From: CAYNKA01 sp964397655
GTDB taxonomy: Bacteria; Spirochaetota; Spirochaetia; DTKZ01
Reading direction: 5' to 3'
Length of the DNA: 64,000 bases
NCBI GenBank assembly: GCA_964397655.1
Contig: CAYNKA010000001.1
Location: forward strand, 434,001-498,000
In this document: one piece after another, positions 25,879 through 33,654 of the stretch
Position numbering within the stretch: the first letter of the stretch is position 1
Layout of the letters: every line of letters begins with the position of its first letter
Notes under the pieces: model-generated
What the model saw: only the letters and a program-made list of their open reading frames with translations
Told to the model about the DNA's origin: nothing
The model's database searches: none
Translations under genes and position numbers: made by a program

Positions 25879-26320
25879 GACCAGGATACGGTCCGGCTCC
25901 GCGTTACGGGGAGATACGGGAGTGATTAGGGAAGCTACGCTTGAGCCCTGATGATTGGACGTTGTTGGGCCGTTTTCCTGAAAAAGGCTTTCTTCTCTTT
26001 TTTCTTCCGGGCAATGAAGGGTGAGAAGGATTCCTTCGGGAGGCAGCCGCTCCGGGTGAAGGACCCGAAGCCTTGGGGCTGCATCCGGTATAGGCCGCGG
26101 CGCCTGGTGCCTGCGAGGGAGTCACCGGAGGCGTGAAGGAGGAGAGGAAGTTTCTCGTAGCGACACGATCGGGGATCCTCTAACCGCATGACTCGTTCTC
26201 CCTTGTGGAATGATTGGATGAAATGAAATTATATCACTCACCAATCACTCACCACAAGCATTTTTCGATCAGTCCCGATTTTCTCCCATTTTTTATTTCT
26301 TTTTTATTTAAGTACTTACA
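25879..26320 (+). other. Gene-free stretch of decayed sequence inside the tRNA-flanked scar
   Basis: No credible gene on either strand; small open frames here overlap each other and match nothing known. A two-tier stem can form: GCAGCC at 26043-26048 with GGCTGC at 26077-26082, enclosing CGGGT (26053-26057) with ACCCG (26063-26067). From about 26200 the base composition becomes AT-rich, and a short direct repeat (CACTCACCA twice) is present. Confidence 0.5.
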
Positions 26321-26342
26321 CTCGCGTCCAGAGGGACTCGAA
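26321..26342 (+). repeat. 22-bp copy of the 3' end of tRNA-Arg
   Basis: Twenty-two bases are identical to 26474-26495, which hold the acceptor 3' strand and part of the T arm of tRNA-Arg (minus strand). Such a displaced tRNA end 153 bp away is typical of an attachment-site duplication left by a site-specific element. Confidence 0.6.
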
Positions 26343-26439
26343 TCCGCGCCGCTCTAGCGGTCGGCGGCGCGGACTGGGCGGGCCATCGCCTTCGGCTCAG
26401 CCCGCCCTACGCCGAGGTTCGAGTCCCTCAGCTTGACGC
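26324..26439 (+). repeat. Nested inverted repeat made of tRNA-Arg T-arm sequence
   Basis: Outer arms GCGTC (26324-26328) and GACGC (26435-26439) and the 12-bp arms GAGGGACTCGAA (26331-26342) and TTCGAGTCCCTC (26418-26429) face each other. Inside are two GC-rich hairpins: CCGCGCCG with CGGCGCGG, and GGGCGGGC with GCCCGCCC around a CTTCGG loop. The 116-bp unit could extrude as a cruciform. It may be a small palindromic mobile unit or a rearranged attachment site. Confidence 0.6.
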
Positions 26440-26475
26440 TTGGTAGTTGGTTTATCTGAATTTTATTGCTTTTCT

Positions 26476-26549
26476 CGCGTCCAGAGGGACTCGAACCCCC
26501 GACCTGCTGCTTAGAAGGCAGCTGCTCTATCCAGTTGAGCTATGGACGC
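26476..26549 (-). tRNA. tRNA-Arg (anticodon UCU)
   Basis: Complete 74-nt cloverleaf. The acceptor stem GCGTCCA pairs with TGGACGC, and the discriminator is G. The anticodon arm GCTGC-CTTCTAA-GCAGC gives TCT, reading AGA/AGG. The T arm GGGGTTCGAGTCCCTC is the source of the nearby repeats. It lies three bases after tRNA-Pro and is probably co-transcribed with it. Confidence 0.95.
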
Positions 26550-26552
26550 AAA

Positions 26553-26625
26553 TCGGGATGGCCGGACTTGAACCGGCGATCTTCTGCTCCCAAAGCAGAC
26601 GCCTTAGCCACTAGGCTACATCCCG
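26553..26625 (-). tRNA. tRNA-Pro (anticodon UGG)
   Basis: Complete 73-nt cloverleaf. The acceptor stem CGGGATG pairs with CATCCCG, and the discriminator is A. The anticodon loop TTTGGGA gives TGG. The 5' C is typical for tRNA-Pro. It is the first gene of a Pro-Arg tRNA pair behind a strong promoter. Confidence 0.95.
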
Positions 26626-26648
26626 GCTGTTCCCTTTCAAGCCCGGCC

Positions 26649-26677
26649 AGTATAGCGGGAAAAAACTTCGAGGTCAA
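26649..26677 (-). promoter_or_regulatory. Promoter of the tRNA-Pro/tRNA-Arg pair
   Basis: On the minus strand TTGACC (26672-26677) and TATACT (26649-26654) are 17 bp apart, 23 bases before tRNA-Pro. Confidence 0.7.
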
Positions 26678-26780
26678 TGACGACCCGATGCTGAGGCTCC
26701 GGGAAACGGAACCGAAATTCGCCCCCTCTCCCCGGCATGTCGCCGGGCGGCCGCGGTGAAGCCGCCGAATCCGGGCGGAA

Positions 26781-27008
26781 TCAGCCTTCGGCTTTCTTTT
26801 CCGAGCCCTTTCCCGCGCGCGGTTTGCGGGGCTTCCTCGCCTTTTTTGCGGCGGCTTCTACTCCGCTCGTTTCGTTCTTCAATTCGGCGATGACGAGGGT
26901 CTTGAGGACCTTGAGCGCGTTCTTCTTCGAAACGCCGTAGAGGCTCTTCACGGAGCCTTCATCCATCGTGTTCGTTTCGATATACACGTCCATCAAACTT
27001 CTTGTCAT
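26781..27008 (-). CDS. Small protein with a basic Lys/Ala-rich tail
   Basis: A 75-residue protein. The first 50 residues (MTRSLMDVYIETNTMDEGSV, then KNALKVLKTLVIAELKNE) are compact and helical; the tail is basic and repetitive (KKARKPRKPRAGKGSEKKA), like histone-like or RNA-binding tails. The start at 27008 has AAGGAG eight bases upstream; a longer frame was rejected. No family is recognised. It stands alone, 145 bases from the tRNA-Pro promoter. Confidence 0.65.
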   Translation of the reverse strand: MTRSLMDVYIETNTMDEGSVKSLYGVSKKNALKVLKTLVIAELKNETSGVEAAAKKARKPRKPRAGKGSEKKAEG

Positions 27009-27095
27009 AAAAAATCTCCTTAAGATCGCGGTTGTTTCCACTACCATGACACGACAAGGCAATCTCAGTCAACGACTGGAATTACCTGAATCGTT

Positions 27096-27449
27096 TCATC
27101 GCTTTTTCAGGAAATCCTCCCGATAGGGAGTGAACACGTCGAGCAGGATTCCCTTCTTCAGGCAGACGCATCCGTGCTTGAGGTTCGGCGTCTTGTACAG
27201 GGTGTCGCCTTTGCGGACCGTCTTCTTCACCCCGCCTACGTCGAACTCGAACTCTCCTTCCAAGACATAGGAGAGCTGCGTGTGCGGATGGCTGTGGAGA
27301 GCGCCCACCGCGTTCGTCTCGAAGTGGACCTCGACCGCCATGAGATTGTCGCCGTATGCCAACACCCTTCTTTTGACTCCGTCGCCCGCCTGTTCGAGCG
27401 CGCATTCCGAGCCGAAAACGAAAGGCCTGTTCATGTTCTCGTCCTTCAA
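27096..27449 (-). CDS. Cupin-domain protein
   Basis: A 117-residue single small beta-barrel. Cupin motif 1 is partly visible as GALHSHPHTQLSYVLEGEFE (His-rich metal site with a Glu in the second strand). Motif 2 includes LYKTPNLKHGCVC. Stand-alone cupins of this size are often metal-dependent isomerases or sugar/acid-binding proteins; the substrate cannot be named. It lies 16 bases behind the outer-membrane protein gene and may be co-transcribed. Confidence 0.85.
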   Translation of the reverse strand: MKDENMNRPFVFGSECALEQAGDGVKRRVLAYGDNLMAVEVHFETNAVGALHSHPHTQLSYVLEGEFEFDVGGVKKTVRKGDTLYKTPNLKHGCVCLKKGILLDVFTPYREDFLKKR

Positions 27450-27464
27450 TTCATGTTCCTCCCT

Positions 27465-29243
27465 TCACAAGGCGTATTCGATAAATAAAGACCAGCCGTC
27501 GGGCAGCCGGCGATACGTTCCAGCGTTTCCCTCGACGTCGATGGGGGCGATCCTTCCCCCCCGATACGAAATCCCCCACGCGAAGGGCGAAGGCAGCCTG
27601 AATGCCACTCCTATCTTCCATTCTACGACGTGAGCGAGGTTTCCCCGCAGACTCTCGGGTTCCGACCCGGTCCCGGTCTGCACGGCCTTGCTCGCGAAGG
27701 AGCCCTCCACGAATACGTAGTCCTCGGCCTTGATCCGTACGTCGACGCCGCAGTTCACGTGGTAGGCCGGTATGAACTCGTCCGTATACCGGGGGATCTG
27801 GTAGGTGAGGCTCGCGACGATGAACGGCCGGTATCGTTCCCGGTCGATCTTTCCGTAATGGAGTTTGACCGCATAGTGATCGACCGTGTCGAGGTCGGTT
27901 CCGTGCGAGGAGAGGTCCCTTATCCAGTCCCAGGCGAACCCGATCCCCCAGAGCGTGTCGCCGAAGAGTCCGATCGACGCCTCCTGGCGGAGGACCCTGA
28001 GGTTCAGGGCTCCGTACTCCGTTTCCTTGTGCTCGAGGCTCGTCCTGAGCCACACGCCCGGTTTGAAGCTTCCCTCCAGGCTGAGCTTGAAATTGAGGGC
28101 GGGAAGATCGTCCCAGCCCTTGTCGGGATCATAGAGCACGGGAAGCTCGTACCTGAGCGTGAGGTACTCGTAAGGTTTGTGGAGGAAAACCCAGGCGATT
28201 GCCTCCCTCCTCTCTTTGCTCTTCCTCGCGTCCTCCTGCCGGGCGAGCCTCGGATAGCGGAGTTCCTCCTCCGCAGCCTGCTTCATCCCGCGGACCGACT
28301 TCACGAGATCTTCTGCGTCGGTCCTGAGAAACGCAGCTTTCTGCTTCAGAAAGGTCCTGCTCTCGGGGACGGAGGCGCTCACGGCGCCGAGCCTTTCGAC
28401 GATGAGCCGCCCCTTCTCCATGGCGGAATCGAGCTCGTCGCGGATCGACTCCAGCTCCCCGGCGGGAAGGTCGTAGAAAGGACTCGCAGCGCGGCGCTTT
28501 TCCACGCTCTTCGACAGCTCCGCGAATTCGGCCTCGATGAGCTCGAGCGTCATGCCGGCCTCGTCGGCTTGGGAGGCGGAAACCGTCTTCTTTTCCGCGA
28601 CGTCGATCCGCGACAGTCCCTCGTCCGCCCTGACTGCGAGCGAAGCGGCCATGCGTCTGAGCGAGGCGAGGTTCGTTCCCCGTTCCGAGAGGAGCGAGTT
28701 GTCCCCGAGCGGCTTCATGGAATCGACCGCCTGCTGCCCCTCCCCCCTTCCCTGCCGGTAGAGTACGAACGCGTCGGGGAGCCGGAGCTCCGCCTCCGCC
28801 TCTTTTGCGCGGTCGATCTTCCGCTCAGCGGATGCTAGGAGCTTTTCCGCCTTGTCCAACAGGGCCGCCGCTGCCGAACGATAGGACTGCTCCAAAAGCA
28901 TCGTCGCGTTCCGGTCGACGGATATCTTCGCCTTCGCCGAAAAAGATCCGTCGGAGTTCCGTTCGGAGGACGATGATTCGATCCTTATCGCCTCCGGCCA
29001 CGAGGATACGAACATCTCGGAAAAAAGCTCGTCCTTCCCCGTCTCCCGGAAGATGCGCCCGAGGGCCTCCGATTTGGCGAGACGTAAGGACTCCTCCTCG
29101 GACGCTCCGCGGCCTGCGCCCGCGGCCCGATACCGACCGGAATCCTCTGAAAAGGCGGGCTCCGCGGAAGTTCCCGCGACCTGCTGGGCGGACGCGATGA
29201 TGGAAAGAAGCGCCAGAGCGGCGGTTAAAATCGTCCTTTTCAT
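27465..29243 (-). CDS. Probable outer-membrane protein: N-terminal LPP20-like part, coiled coil, C-terminal barrel
   Basis: A 592-residue exported protein. The signal peptide is MKRTILTAALALLSIIASAQ. Residues about 30-120 (SEDSGRYRAAGAGRG to SAKAKISVDRNATM) resemble the LPP20/FlgT-like domain seen in envelope proteins. A helical, charged coiled coil fills about 120-350. From about 365 the pattern turns to alternating hydrophobic strands (LTLRYELPVLYD, LNFKLSLEGSFKPGVWLRTS, FIVASLTYQIPRYTD) and ends with FIEYAL, a barrel-type terminus. Function is unknown; a porin-like or surface role is inferred. The gene follows the aminotransferase. Confidence 0.7.
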   Translation of the reverse strand: MKRTILTAALALLSIIASAQQVAGTSAEPAFSEDSGRYRAAGAGRGASEEESLRLAKSEALGRIFRETGKDELFSEMFVSSWPEAIRIESSSSERNSDGSFSAKAKISVDRNATMLLEQSYRSAAAALLDKAEKLLASAERKIDRAKEAEAELRLPDAFVLYRQGRGEGQQAVDSMKPLGDNSLLSERGTNLASLRRMAASLAVRADEGLSRIDVAEKKTVSASQADEAGMTLELIEAEFAELSKSVEKRRAASPFYDLPAGELESIRDELDSAMEKGRLIVERLGAVSASVPESRTFLKQKAAFLRTDAEDLVKSVRGMKQAAEEELRYPRLARQEDARKSKERREAIAWVFLHKPYEYLTLRYELPVLYDPDKGWDDLPALNFKLSLEGSFKPGVWLRTSLEHKETEYGALNLRVLRQEASIGLFGDTLWGIGFAWDWIRDLSSHGTDLDTVDHYAVKLHYGKIDRERYRPFIVASLTYQIPRYTDEFIPAYHVNCGVDVRIKAEDYVFVEGSFASKAVQTGTGSEPESLRGNLAHVVEWKIGVAFRLPSPFAWGISYRGGRIAPIDVEGNAGTYRRLPDGWSLFIEYAL

Positions 29244-29253
29244 AATGTTCAGC

Positions 29254-30480
29254 TCAGGGCGCCTGATGATAGGTTTCGAGAAAGCTTCGGAGGCGGCCCA
29301 TTCCTTCCTTCAGCGTATCCGCGTTCGGGAGGAACACCACGCGGAAATGGTCCGGCTCCTTCCAGTTGAATCCGGTCCCCTGGACGAGGAGGAGCTTCTT
29401 CTCCACGAGGAGGTCGTAGATGAACTTCTGGTCGTCGACGATCGCGAACCGCTTCGCGTCGATCTTCGGGAAGAAGTACAGCGCGCCCTTCGGCTTCGTC
29501 GTGGAGATTCCGGGAATGTCGGAAAGAAGCCGGTAGCAGACGTCGCGCTGTTCCCGGAGCCTTCCGCCCGGCAATACGAGGTCGTTGATGCTCTGGTAGC
29601 CTCCGAGCGCGGTCTGGATGGCGTACTGCGAGGGAACGTTCGAGCACAGCCTCATGTTGGACAGCATTTCGATTCCCTCGCGGTAGTCCTTTGCGACGCT
29701 CTTCCTTCCGCTCAGGACCATCCAGCCCGCCCGGAAGCCCGCGGCGCGATAGGACTTGGAAAGCCCGTTCATGGTGATGCAGAAGACGTCGTCGGAAAGC
29801 GAGGCGATCGAGACGTGCTCCGCTTCGTCATACAGGATCTTGTCGTAGATCTCGTCGGCGAAGAGGACGAGCTGATGCTCGGCCGCCATGTCGTGGATCG
29901 CCTTCAGCACCTCCGGGGGATAGACCGCCCCGGTGGGATTGTTGGGATTGATCACCACGATGCCCTTGGTCCTCGGCGTGATCTTGGACCGGAGGTCGTC
30001 GAGAGCGGGGATCCAGTCGGCGGCCTCGTCGCAGAGGTAATGCACCGCGGTCCCGCCGGCGAGATTCACCGCGGCGGTCCAGAGCGGGTAATCAGGCATG
30101 GGGATGAGGACCTCGTCGCCCGAATCGAGAAGCCCCTGCATCACCATGACGATGAGCTCGCTCACCCCGTTCCCGATGTAGATGTCGTCGGTCCCGACGC
30201 CGCGGATGCCCTTCTGCTGGCAGTACTGCATGATGGCCTTCCTCGCCGCGAACACACCCTTGCTGTCGCAGTAGCCTTGGGCGTTGTGCAGGTTGACGAT
30301 CACGTCGTGGATGATTTCGTCGGGAGCGTCGAATCCGAAGGGAGCCGGGTTTCCGATGTTCAGCTTCAGGATCGTGTAGCCTTCTTCCTCCATCCGTTTC
30401 GCCTGGTCGAGCACCGGGCCCCGGATGTCGTAACAGACGTTGTCCAGTTTCCGGGATTTGAGGAATTTTCTCTCCTGCAT
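29254..30480 (-). CDS. alaA: Alanine aminotransferase AlaA-type (PLP-dependent, class I)
   Basis: Transfers the amino group between glutamate and pyruvate or similar keto acids. It has the fold-type I motifs: LNIGNPAPFGFDAPDE, YIGNGVSELIVMVMQGLLD, VINPNNPTGAVYPPE, LFADEIYDKILYD and the PLP-lysine segment GLSKSYRAAGFRAGW near residue 240. It has 408 residues, typical of the AlaA/AlaT subgroup. It is 24 bases downstream of an uncharacterised membrane protein gene. Confidence 0.9.
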   Translation of the reverse strand: MQERKFLKSRKLDNVCYDIRGPVLDQAKRMEEEGYTILKLNIGNPAPFGFDAPDEIIHDVIVNLHNAQGYCDSKGVFAARKAIMQYCQQKGIRGVGTDDIYIGNGVSELIVMVMQGLLDSGDEVLIPMPDYPLWTAAVNLAGGTAVHYLCDEAADWIPALDDLRSKITPRTKGIVVINPNNPTGAVYPPEVLKAIHDMAAEHQLVLFADEIYDKILYDEAEHVSIASLSDDVFCITMNGLSKSYRAAGFRAGWMVLSGRKSVAKDYREGIEMLSNMRLCSNVPSQYAIQTALGGYQSINDLVLPGGRLREQRDVCYRLLSDIPGISTTKPKGALYFFPKIDAKRFAIVDDQKFIYDLLVEKKLLLVQGTGFNWKEPDHFRVVFLPNADTLKEGMGRLRSFLETYHQAP

Positions 30481-30504
30481 ACCTTCATCCTTTCCGAACC
30501 TAAG

Positions 30505-31314
30505 TCACTTCTTTTCGTCGAAGAGCCAGAGCGTAGCGTCGTTCACGAGTTTCATGAGGACGAGGATCTGGAGGTTCGTCTTCGATCGCTCGAGGACGGC
30601 GTTCCATTCCTTGACTCCGTACCGTTTCCTGATGCCGGCCTTTCCCTCGTCGACGGCCGAGGCCGCCTCGGGATCGAGGGAACGGAACGAGTCGAGCAGA
30701 TACACGGAAAGCAGCTTGAGGACCGGATGCTTCGCCTCCCTCGCGAGGGCGATGAGGTCGCCCTTCGCGGGATCGAAATCCTTCTTCATCATCCTGGCGA
30801 ACACGAGATTCCACCTGATCCAGTCGCGGTTCTTCGTCTTGGGTTCCGAGGCCAGGGCCGAAAAATACCGTTCCATGGAGTCGGGCTCGTTGCGCACGAG
30901 ATACGGAAGGCCGAGCTCCAGGCCGAAGGCGGAATGCAGCCGTTTCTTCTCCGTCCTGAGGAATTCCTCCAGGCGGAGGATCCCGCCGATCTCGGAGAGA
31001 ACGAGGTAGGTGTTGATGAGGATCCTCACGTTCTGTCCGCTCACGGCCTTCCGGTTGAAGATCCTGTCCTCGAGGTAGAGCTTTATGCGATGCCAGTCCT
31101 CGGATTCCAGGAGCGTGAAGAGCGTCCAATTTTTCACGAAGTAGGCGTTCAAGCCCGCGAGCACGAACACGAAGGCCGCGGCGAGGTACCAGTTCTGGCT
31201 CCAGAAGGTTCTCGTGTATTCCCATCCGAGCATTACGAAGGGCATGAAAAATATGAAAAGGAACGAAAAAAGCAGTATTATATTGAAAGTGATGAAAATT
31301 GTTTTAAACTTCAT
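30505..31314 (-). CDS. Membrane protein of unknown function with two N-terminal spans
   Basis: A 269-residue protein. The start at 31314 gives MKFKTIFITFNIILLFSFLF, a first membrane segment, and has an AGGAG upstream. A second span follows (LAAAFVFVLAGLNAYFV, about 35-60). The cytoplasmic rest is helical and charged, with TPR-like spacing (LYLEDRIFNRKAVSGQ, NTYLVLSEIGGILRLEEFLR). No family is recognised. It is divergent from the second HD-GYP gene over a 67-bp control region with a palindrome. Confidence 0.7.
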   Translation of the reverse strand: MKFKTIFITFNIILLFSFLFIFFMPFVMLGWEYTRTFWSQNWYLAAAFVFVLAGLNAYFVKNWTLFTLLESEDWHRIKLYLEDRIFNRKAVSGQNVRILINTYLVLSEIGGILRLEEFLRTEKKRLHSAFGLELGLPYLVRNEPDSMERYFSALASEPKTKNRDWIRWNLVFARMMKKDFDPAKGDLIALAREAKHPVLKLLSVYLLDSFRSLDPEAASAVDEGKAGIRKRYGVKEWNAVLERSKTNLQILVLMKLVNDATLWLFDEKK

Positions 31315-31344
31315 CAAATAAACTCCTATAATATAGGTAGGAGT
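31304..31344 (+). promoter_or_regulatory. Divergent promoter region with a 23-bp inverted repeat
   Basis: Plus strand: TTAAAC (31304-31309) and a perfect TATAAT (31327-31332), 17 bp apart, for the HD-GYP gene. The inverted repeat ACTCCTA (31322-31328) / TAGGAGT (31338-31344) lies over this -10. A minus-strand -10 (TATATT, 31330-31335) with TTGTTT 16 bp upstream overlaps it too. A repressor could close both genes at once. Confidence 0.45.
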
Positions 31345-31381
31345 GTAATGAAAACAAAAACTGCGGTCAACGGGAAACGAA

Positions 31382-32551
31382 ATGAATAAATTGTTAATCT
31401 CGACGCTCTCTCCCAACATGTACTTCAACGCCCCGGTGTACCTGGACGACAAATTCATCCTGCTCTCCCAGGACACCCCGGCGACCGAATCGCTCATCAG
31501 ACGGCTCAAGCAGTGGGGGTACAGCTACGTCAATACGGACGGGCTGCCTTCGGAGAAGCCGGCCGCCGACAAGCAGGTTTCGGTGTCCGAGGGCGAGACA
31601 TTCACCCTGGACCAGGACCTCAAGGAGCAGGAAAGCCTGAAGGAAGTGAGCCAGTTCTTCAACGGAATGCTGGACTTCACCGAAAAGCTCTTCACCGATT
31701 TCGTGACGAAAAACGAGCTTTCGATCAAGCTCATCAGCGAAAAGATAAAAGAGACCGTCGACAAGGTGAAGAACAGGAAGAACCACATCCTTCGCCTCTC
31801 CGAGATGAACTCCACCGAGAAGAATTACATTGTCGTGCACTCCGTGAAGACCGCGATCCTGAGCATAGCCGTCGGCATCCAGATCAAACTGCCCCCCCAC
31901 AAGCTCATGGAGGTGGGCATGGCGGCCCTCCTCCACGAACTCGGCATGATCCGCCTCCCGCCCCAGCTCTACATGTCCAACAAGACCCTGAACGCCCAGG
32001 AAAAACGCGCCCTGAGCGCCCACACGGTCCTGGCCTTCAAGATCCTGAAGAGCTTCGACTTCCCCATGCCCGTGTGCCTCGCCGTTCTCGAGCATCACGA
32101 GCATCTCGACGGAACGGGCTATCCCAGGGGCCTCACCGCGGAAAGGATCTCCCTGCCGGCGAAGATCGTGGCGGTCTGCGGATCCTACGAGGCGCTCATC
32201 TCGAAGCGGCCTTACCGCGACGGAAAGGACGGGCATGCGAGCATTCTCGACCTCCTCAAGGACCGCGGCAGGATCTACGACGAAACCATTTTGAAGGCCC
32301 TCGTCTTCTGCCTCTCCATCTACCCTCTCGGCATGTACGTACTCATCGCGAACGGGGCCAAGGGCATGGTGGTGGAGCCCAACATGGAAAATCCGAAGGC
32401 GCCGATCGTCAAGATCTTCATTACCCAGAGCGGAGACAGGCTCAAGGATCCCATGCTCGTGAAGACCGACGACAAGACCCTGCAGATCGCCAGGCCTCTC
32501 ACGAAGGAGGAGATTCGCTTCATCAATCCCCAGGCTTCGGAATCGGATTGA
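31382..32551 (+). CDS. Degenerate HD-GYP domain protein, paralogue of the 11.3-kb gene
   Basis: A 389-residue protein with the same layout as the 11268-12431 product: N-terminal MNKLLISTLSPNMYFNAPVY domain, linker, HD-GYP region. Here the metal motif reads LLHELGMIRLP (HD changed to HE), and the last ligand motif AD is VAVCGSYEAL (D changed to G). HH and GYP are kept (LEHHEHLDGTGYP). Catalytic loss is therefore likely, leaving a ligand-binding or protein-interaction role. The longer minus-strand frame over this region is an artefact. It precedes the unknown clamp-motif gene by 67 bases. Confidence 0.85.
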   Translation: MNKLLISTLSPNMYFNAPVYLDDKFILLSQDTPATESLIRRLKQWGYSYVNTDGLPSEKPAADKQVSVSEGETFTLDQDLKEQESLKEVSQFFNGMLDFTEKLFTDFVTKNELSIKLISEKIKETVDKVKNRKNHILRLSEMNSTEKNYIVVHSVKTAILSIAVGIQIKLPPHKLMEVGMAALLHELGMIRLPPQLYMSNKTLNAQEKRALSAHTVLAFKILKSFDFPMPVCLAVLEHHEHLDGTGYPRGLTAERISLPAKIVAVCGSYEALISKRPYRDGKDGHASILDLLKDRGRIYDETILKALVFCLSIYPLGMYVLIANGAKGMVVEPNMENPKAPIVKIFITQSGDRLKDPMLVKTDDKTLQIARPLTKEEIRFINPQASESD

Positions 32552-32618
32552 CAACCGGTTCTTTACGGGCTACCTTCTCAAACCGCAGACTGATATGTCG
32601 AAAGGAAAGGAATCCCCA

Positions 32619-33641
32619 ATGTCCCACTCGCACGGCCTGTCTATCGACAATTTGATGCTCGGCTTGTTCACGAACGCGGAACGGTTCACCGACGGTCACC
32701 CCCTCAGGAAGCAGGCCATAGTCGTTCTCGACGCACTCGAATCGGTCACCAACGGGATGGAGAATCCCGATGTCGACGGACTTCTCGAAGAGCTCCCCGC
32801 AGATTCCCCCTTTCTTCCTTGGAGGGACTTGATTCGAGCATTGAAGGCCTTCTATCGCGGAGACGCCGCGGGGATGAAGGAACATCTGGACGCGATCCCC
32901 GCGTCGTCCCCTCCGAAGGCGCTCGAACGGCTGCTCCTCCATCTCTCCGGCGTACGCCCCGCGGAAGCACGGCTCGGAAGGGTCGAAAGGGAAATCATCG
33001 CAAACATACGAGCGGAAAGAGGACCCATGGTCGACGCCGTCTCCCAGATCACCGAAGCCCTGGCAGTCGACAACGAAGCGGGCTTTTCCGACTCGGTAGC
33101 CTTCGTCGTGAAAGAACTCTATGTCGGCGAGCCTGAGACCGCGAAACGCCTCGCGCTCTGGGCCATGGAACGCATCGACGGGAAGGAAACGGGCTCGGCC
33201 CTTTTCCGAGGACACATGAAACTCATTTTCGGAGAGCAGGAGGCGCGGAGGCTCGCGGCCCTGAGTCTCATGGACCGGGATCCGGAGGGCTCGCTCGCCT
33301 CCTGGATCCGGTACTTTGTCGGATTTCTCGAAGGTCCCCTTCCGAAGCTGGAGGAAGCAGCGGCGCTGTTCGAAATCTGCCGTCATCTCGCCGAAAAATC
33401 CCGGTCGGAGGGAAACGGAGGTGCCGACTCGGCCCCGCTGGATGAACTCATTTCCCTGTTCGAGACGAGGTTTCCCGGCATAGTCCCGGAGACGGTCGAC
33501 CGTACCGATCCGCGCCGATTTTTCGCTGTGGCCGCGGAGGCCTGCGACTCCGCCTGCCGGAGTCCCGCCCGCTCGGAGTCCGTACGGAAACGAAAAGGCG
33601 CCGCGGCGGCCTCGCCCGTACAGCTCGATCTTTTCTCGTGA
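32619..33641 (+). CDS. Unknown protein ending in a sliding-clamp-binding motif (QLDLF)
   Basis: A 340-residue, mostly helical protein with no recognised family. Repeated helices suggest a solenoid (DPEGSLASWIRYFVGFLEG, LEEAAALFEICRHLAEKS). The last residues are AASPVQLDLFS. QLDLF fits the bacterial beta-clamp-binding consensus QL(S/D)LF and sits at the extreme C-terminus behind a charged, flexible RKRKGAAA linker, as in known clamp partners. The start at 32619 is chosen because AGGAAAGGA stands just upstream; an ATG at 32595 is possible. The J-like gene follows 13 bases later. Confidence 0.7.
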   Translation: MSHSHGLSIDNLMLGLFTNAERFTDGHPLRKQAIVVLDALESVTNGMENPDVDGLLEELPADSPFLPWRDLIRALKAFYRGDAAGMKEHLDAIPASSPPKALERLLLHLSGVRPAEARLGRVEREIIANIRAERGPMVDAVSQITEALAVDNEAGFSDSVAFVVKELYVGEPETAKRLALWAMERIDGKETGSALFRGHMKLIFGEQEARRLAALSLMDRDPEGSLASWIRYFVGFLEGPLPKLEEAAALFEICRHLAEKSRSEGNGGADSAPLDELISLFETRFPGIVPETVDRTDPRRFFAVAAEACDSACRSPARSESVRKRKGAAAASPVQLDLFS

Positions 33642-33654
33642 GAGGCCGGAAACC

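Noticed and set aside
25951..26136. 61-codon plus frame and 84-codon minus frame in the scar
   Set aside because: They overlap each other, have no coding signal and lie in decayed sequence.
29053..31389. 778-codon plus-strand frame over three minus genes
   Set aside because: It spans the OMP, aminotransferase and membrane genes antisense; these have clear motifs, this frame has none.
32595..32618. Upstream start (ATG 32595) for the clamp-motif gene
   Set aside because: A better ribosome-binding site precedes the ATG at 32619; the upstream start is possible but less supported.
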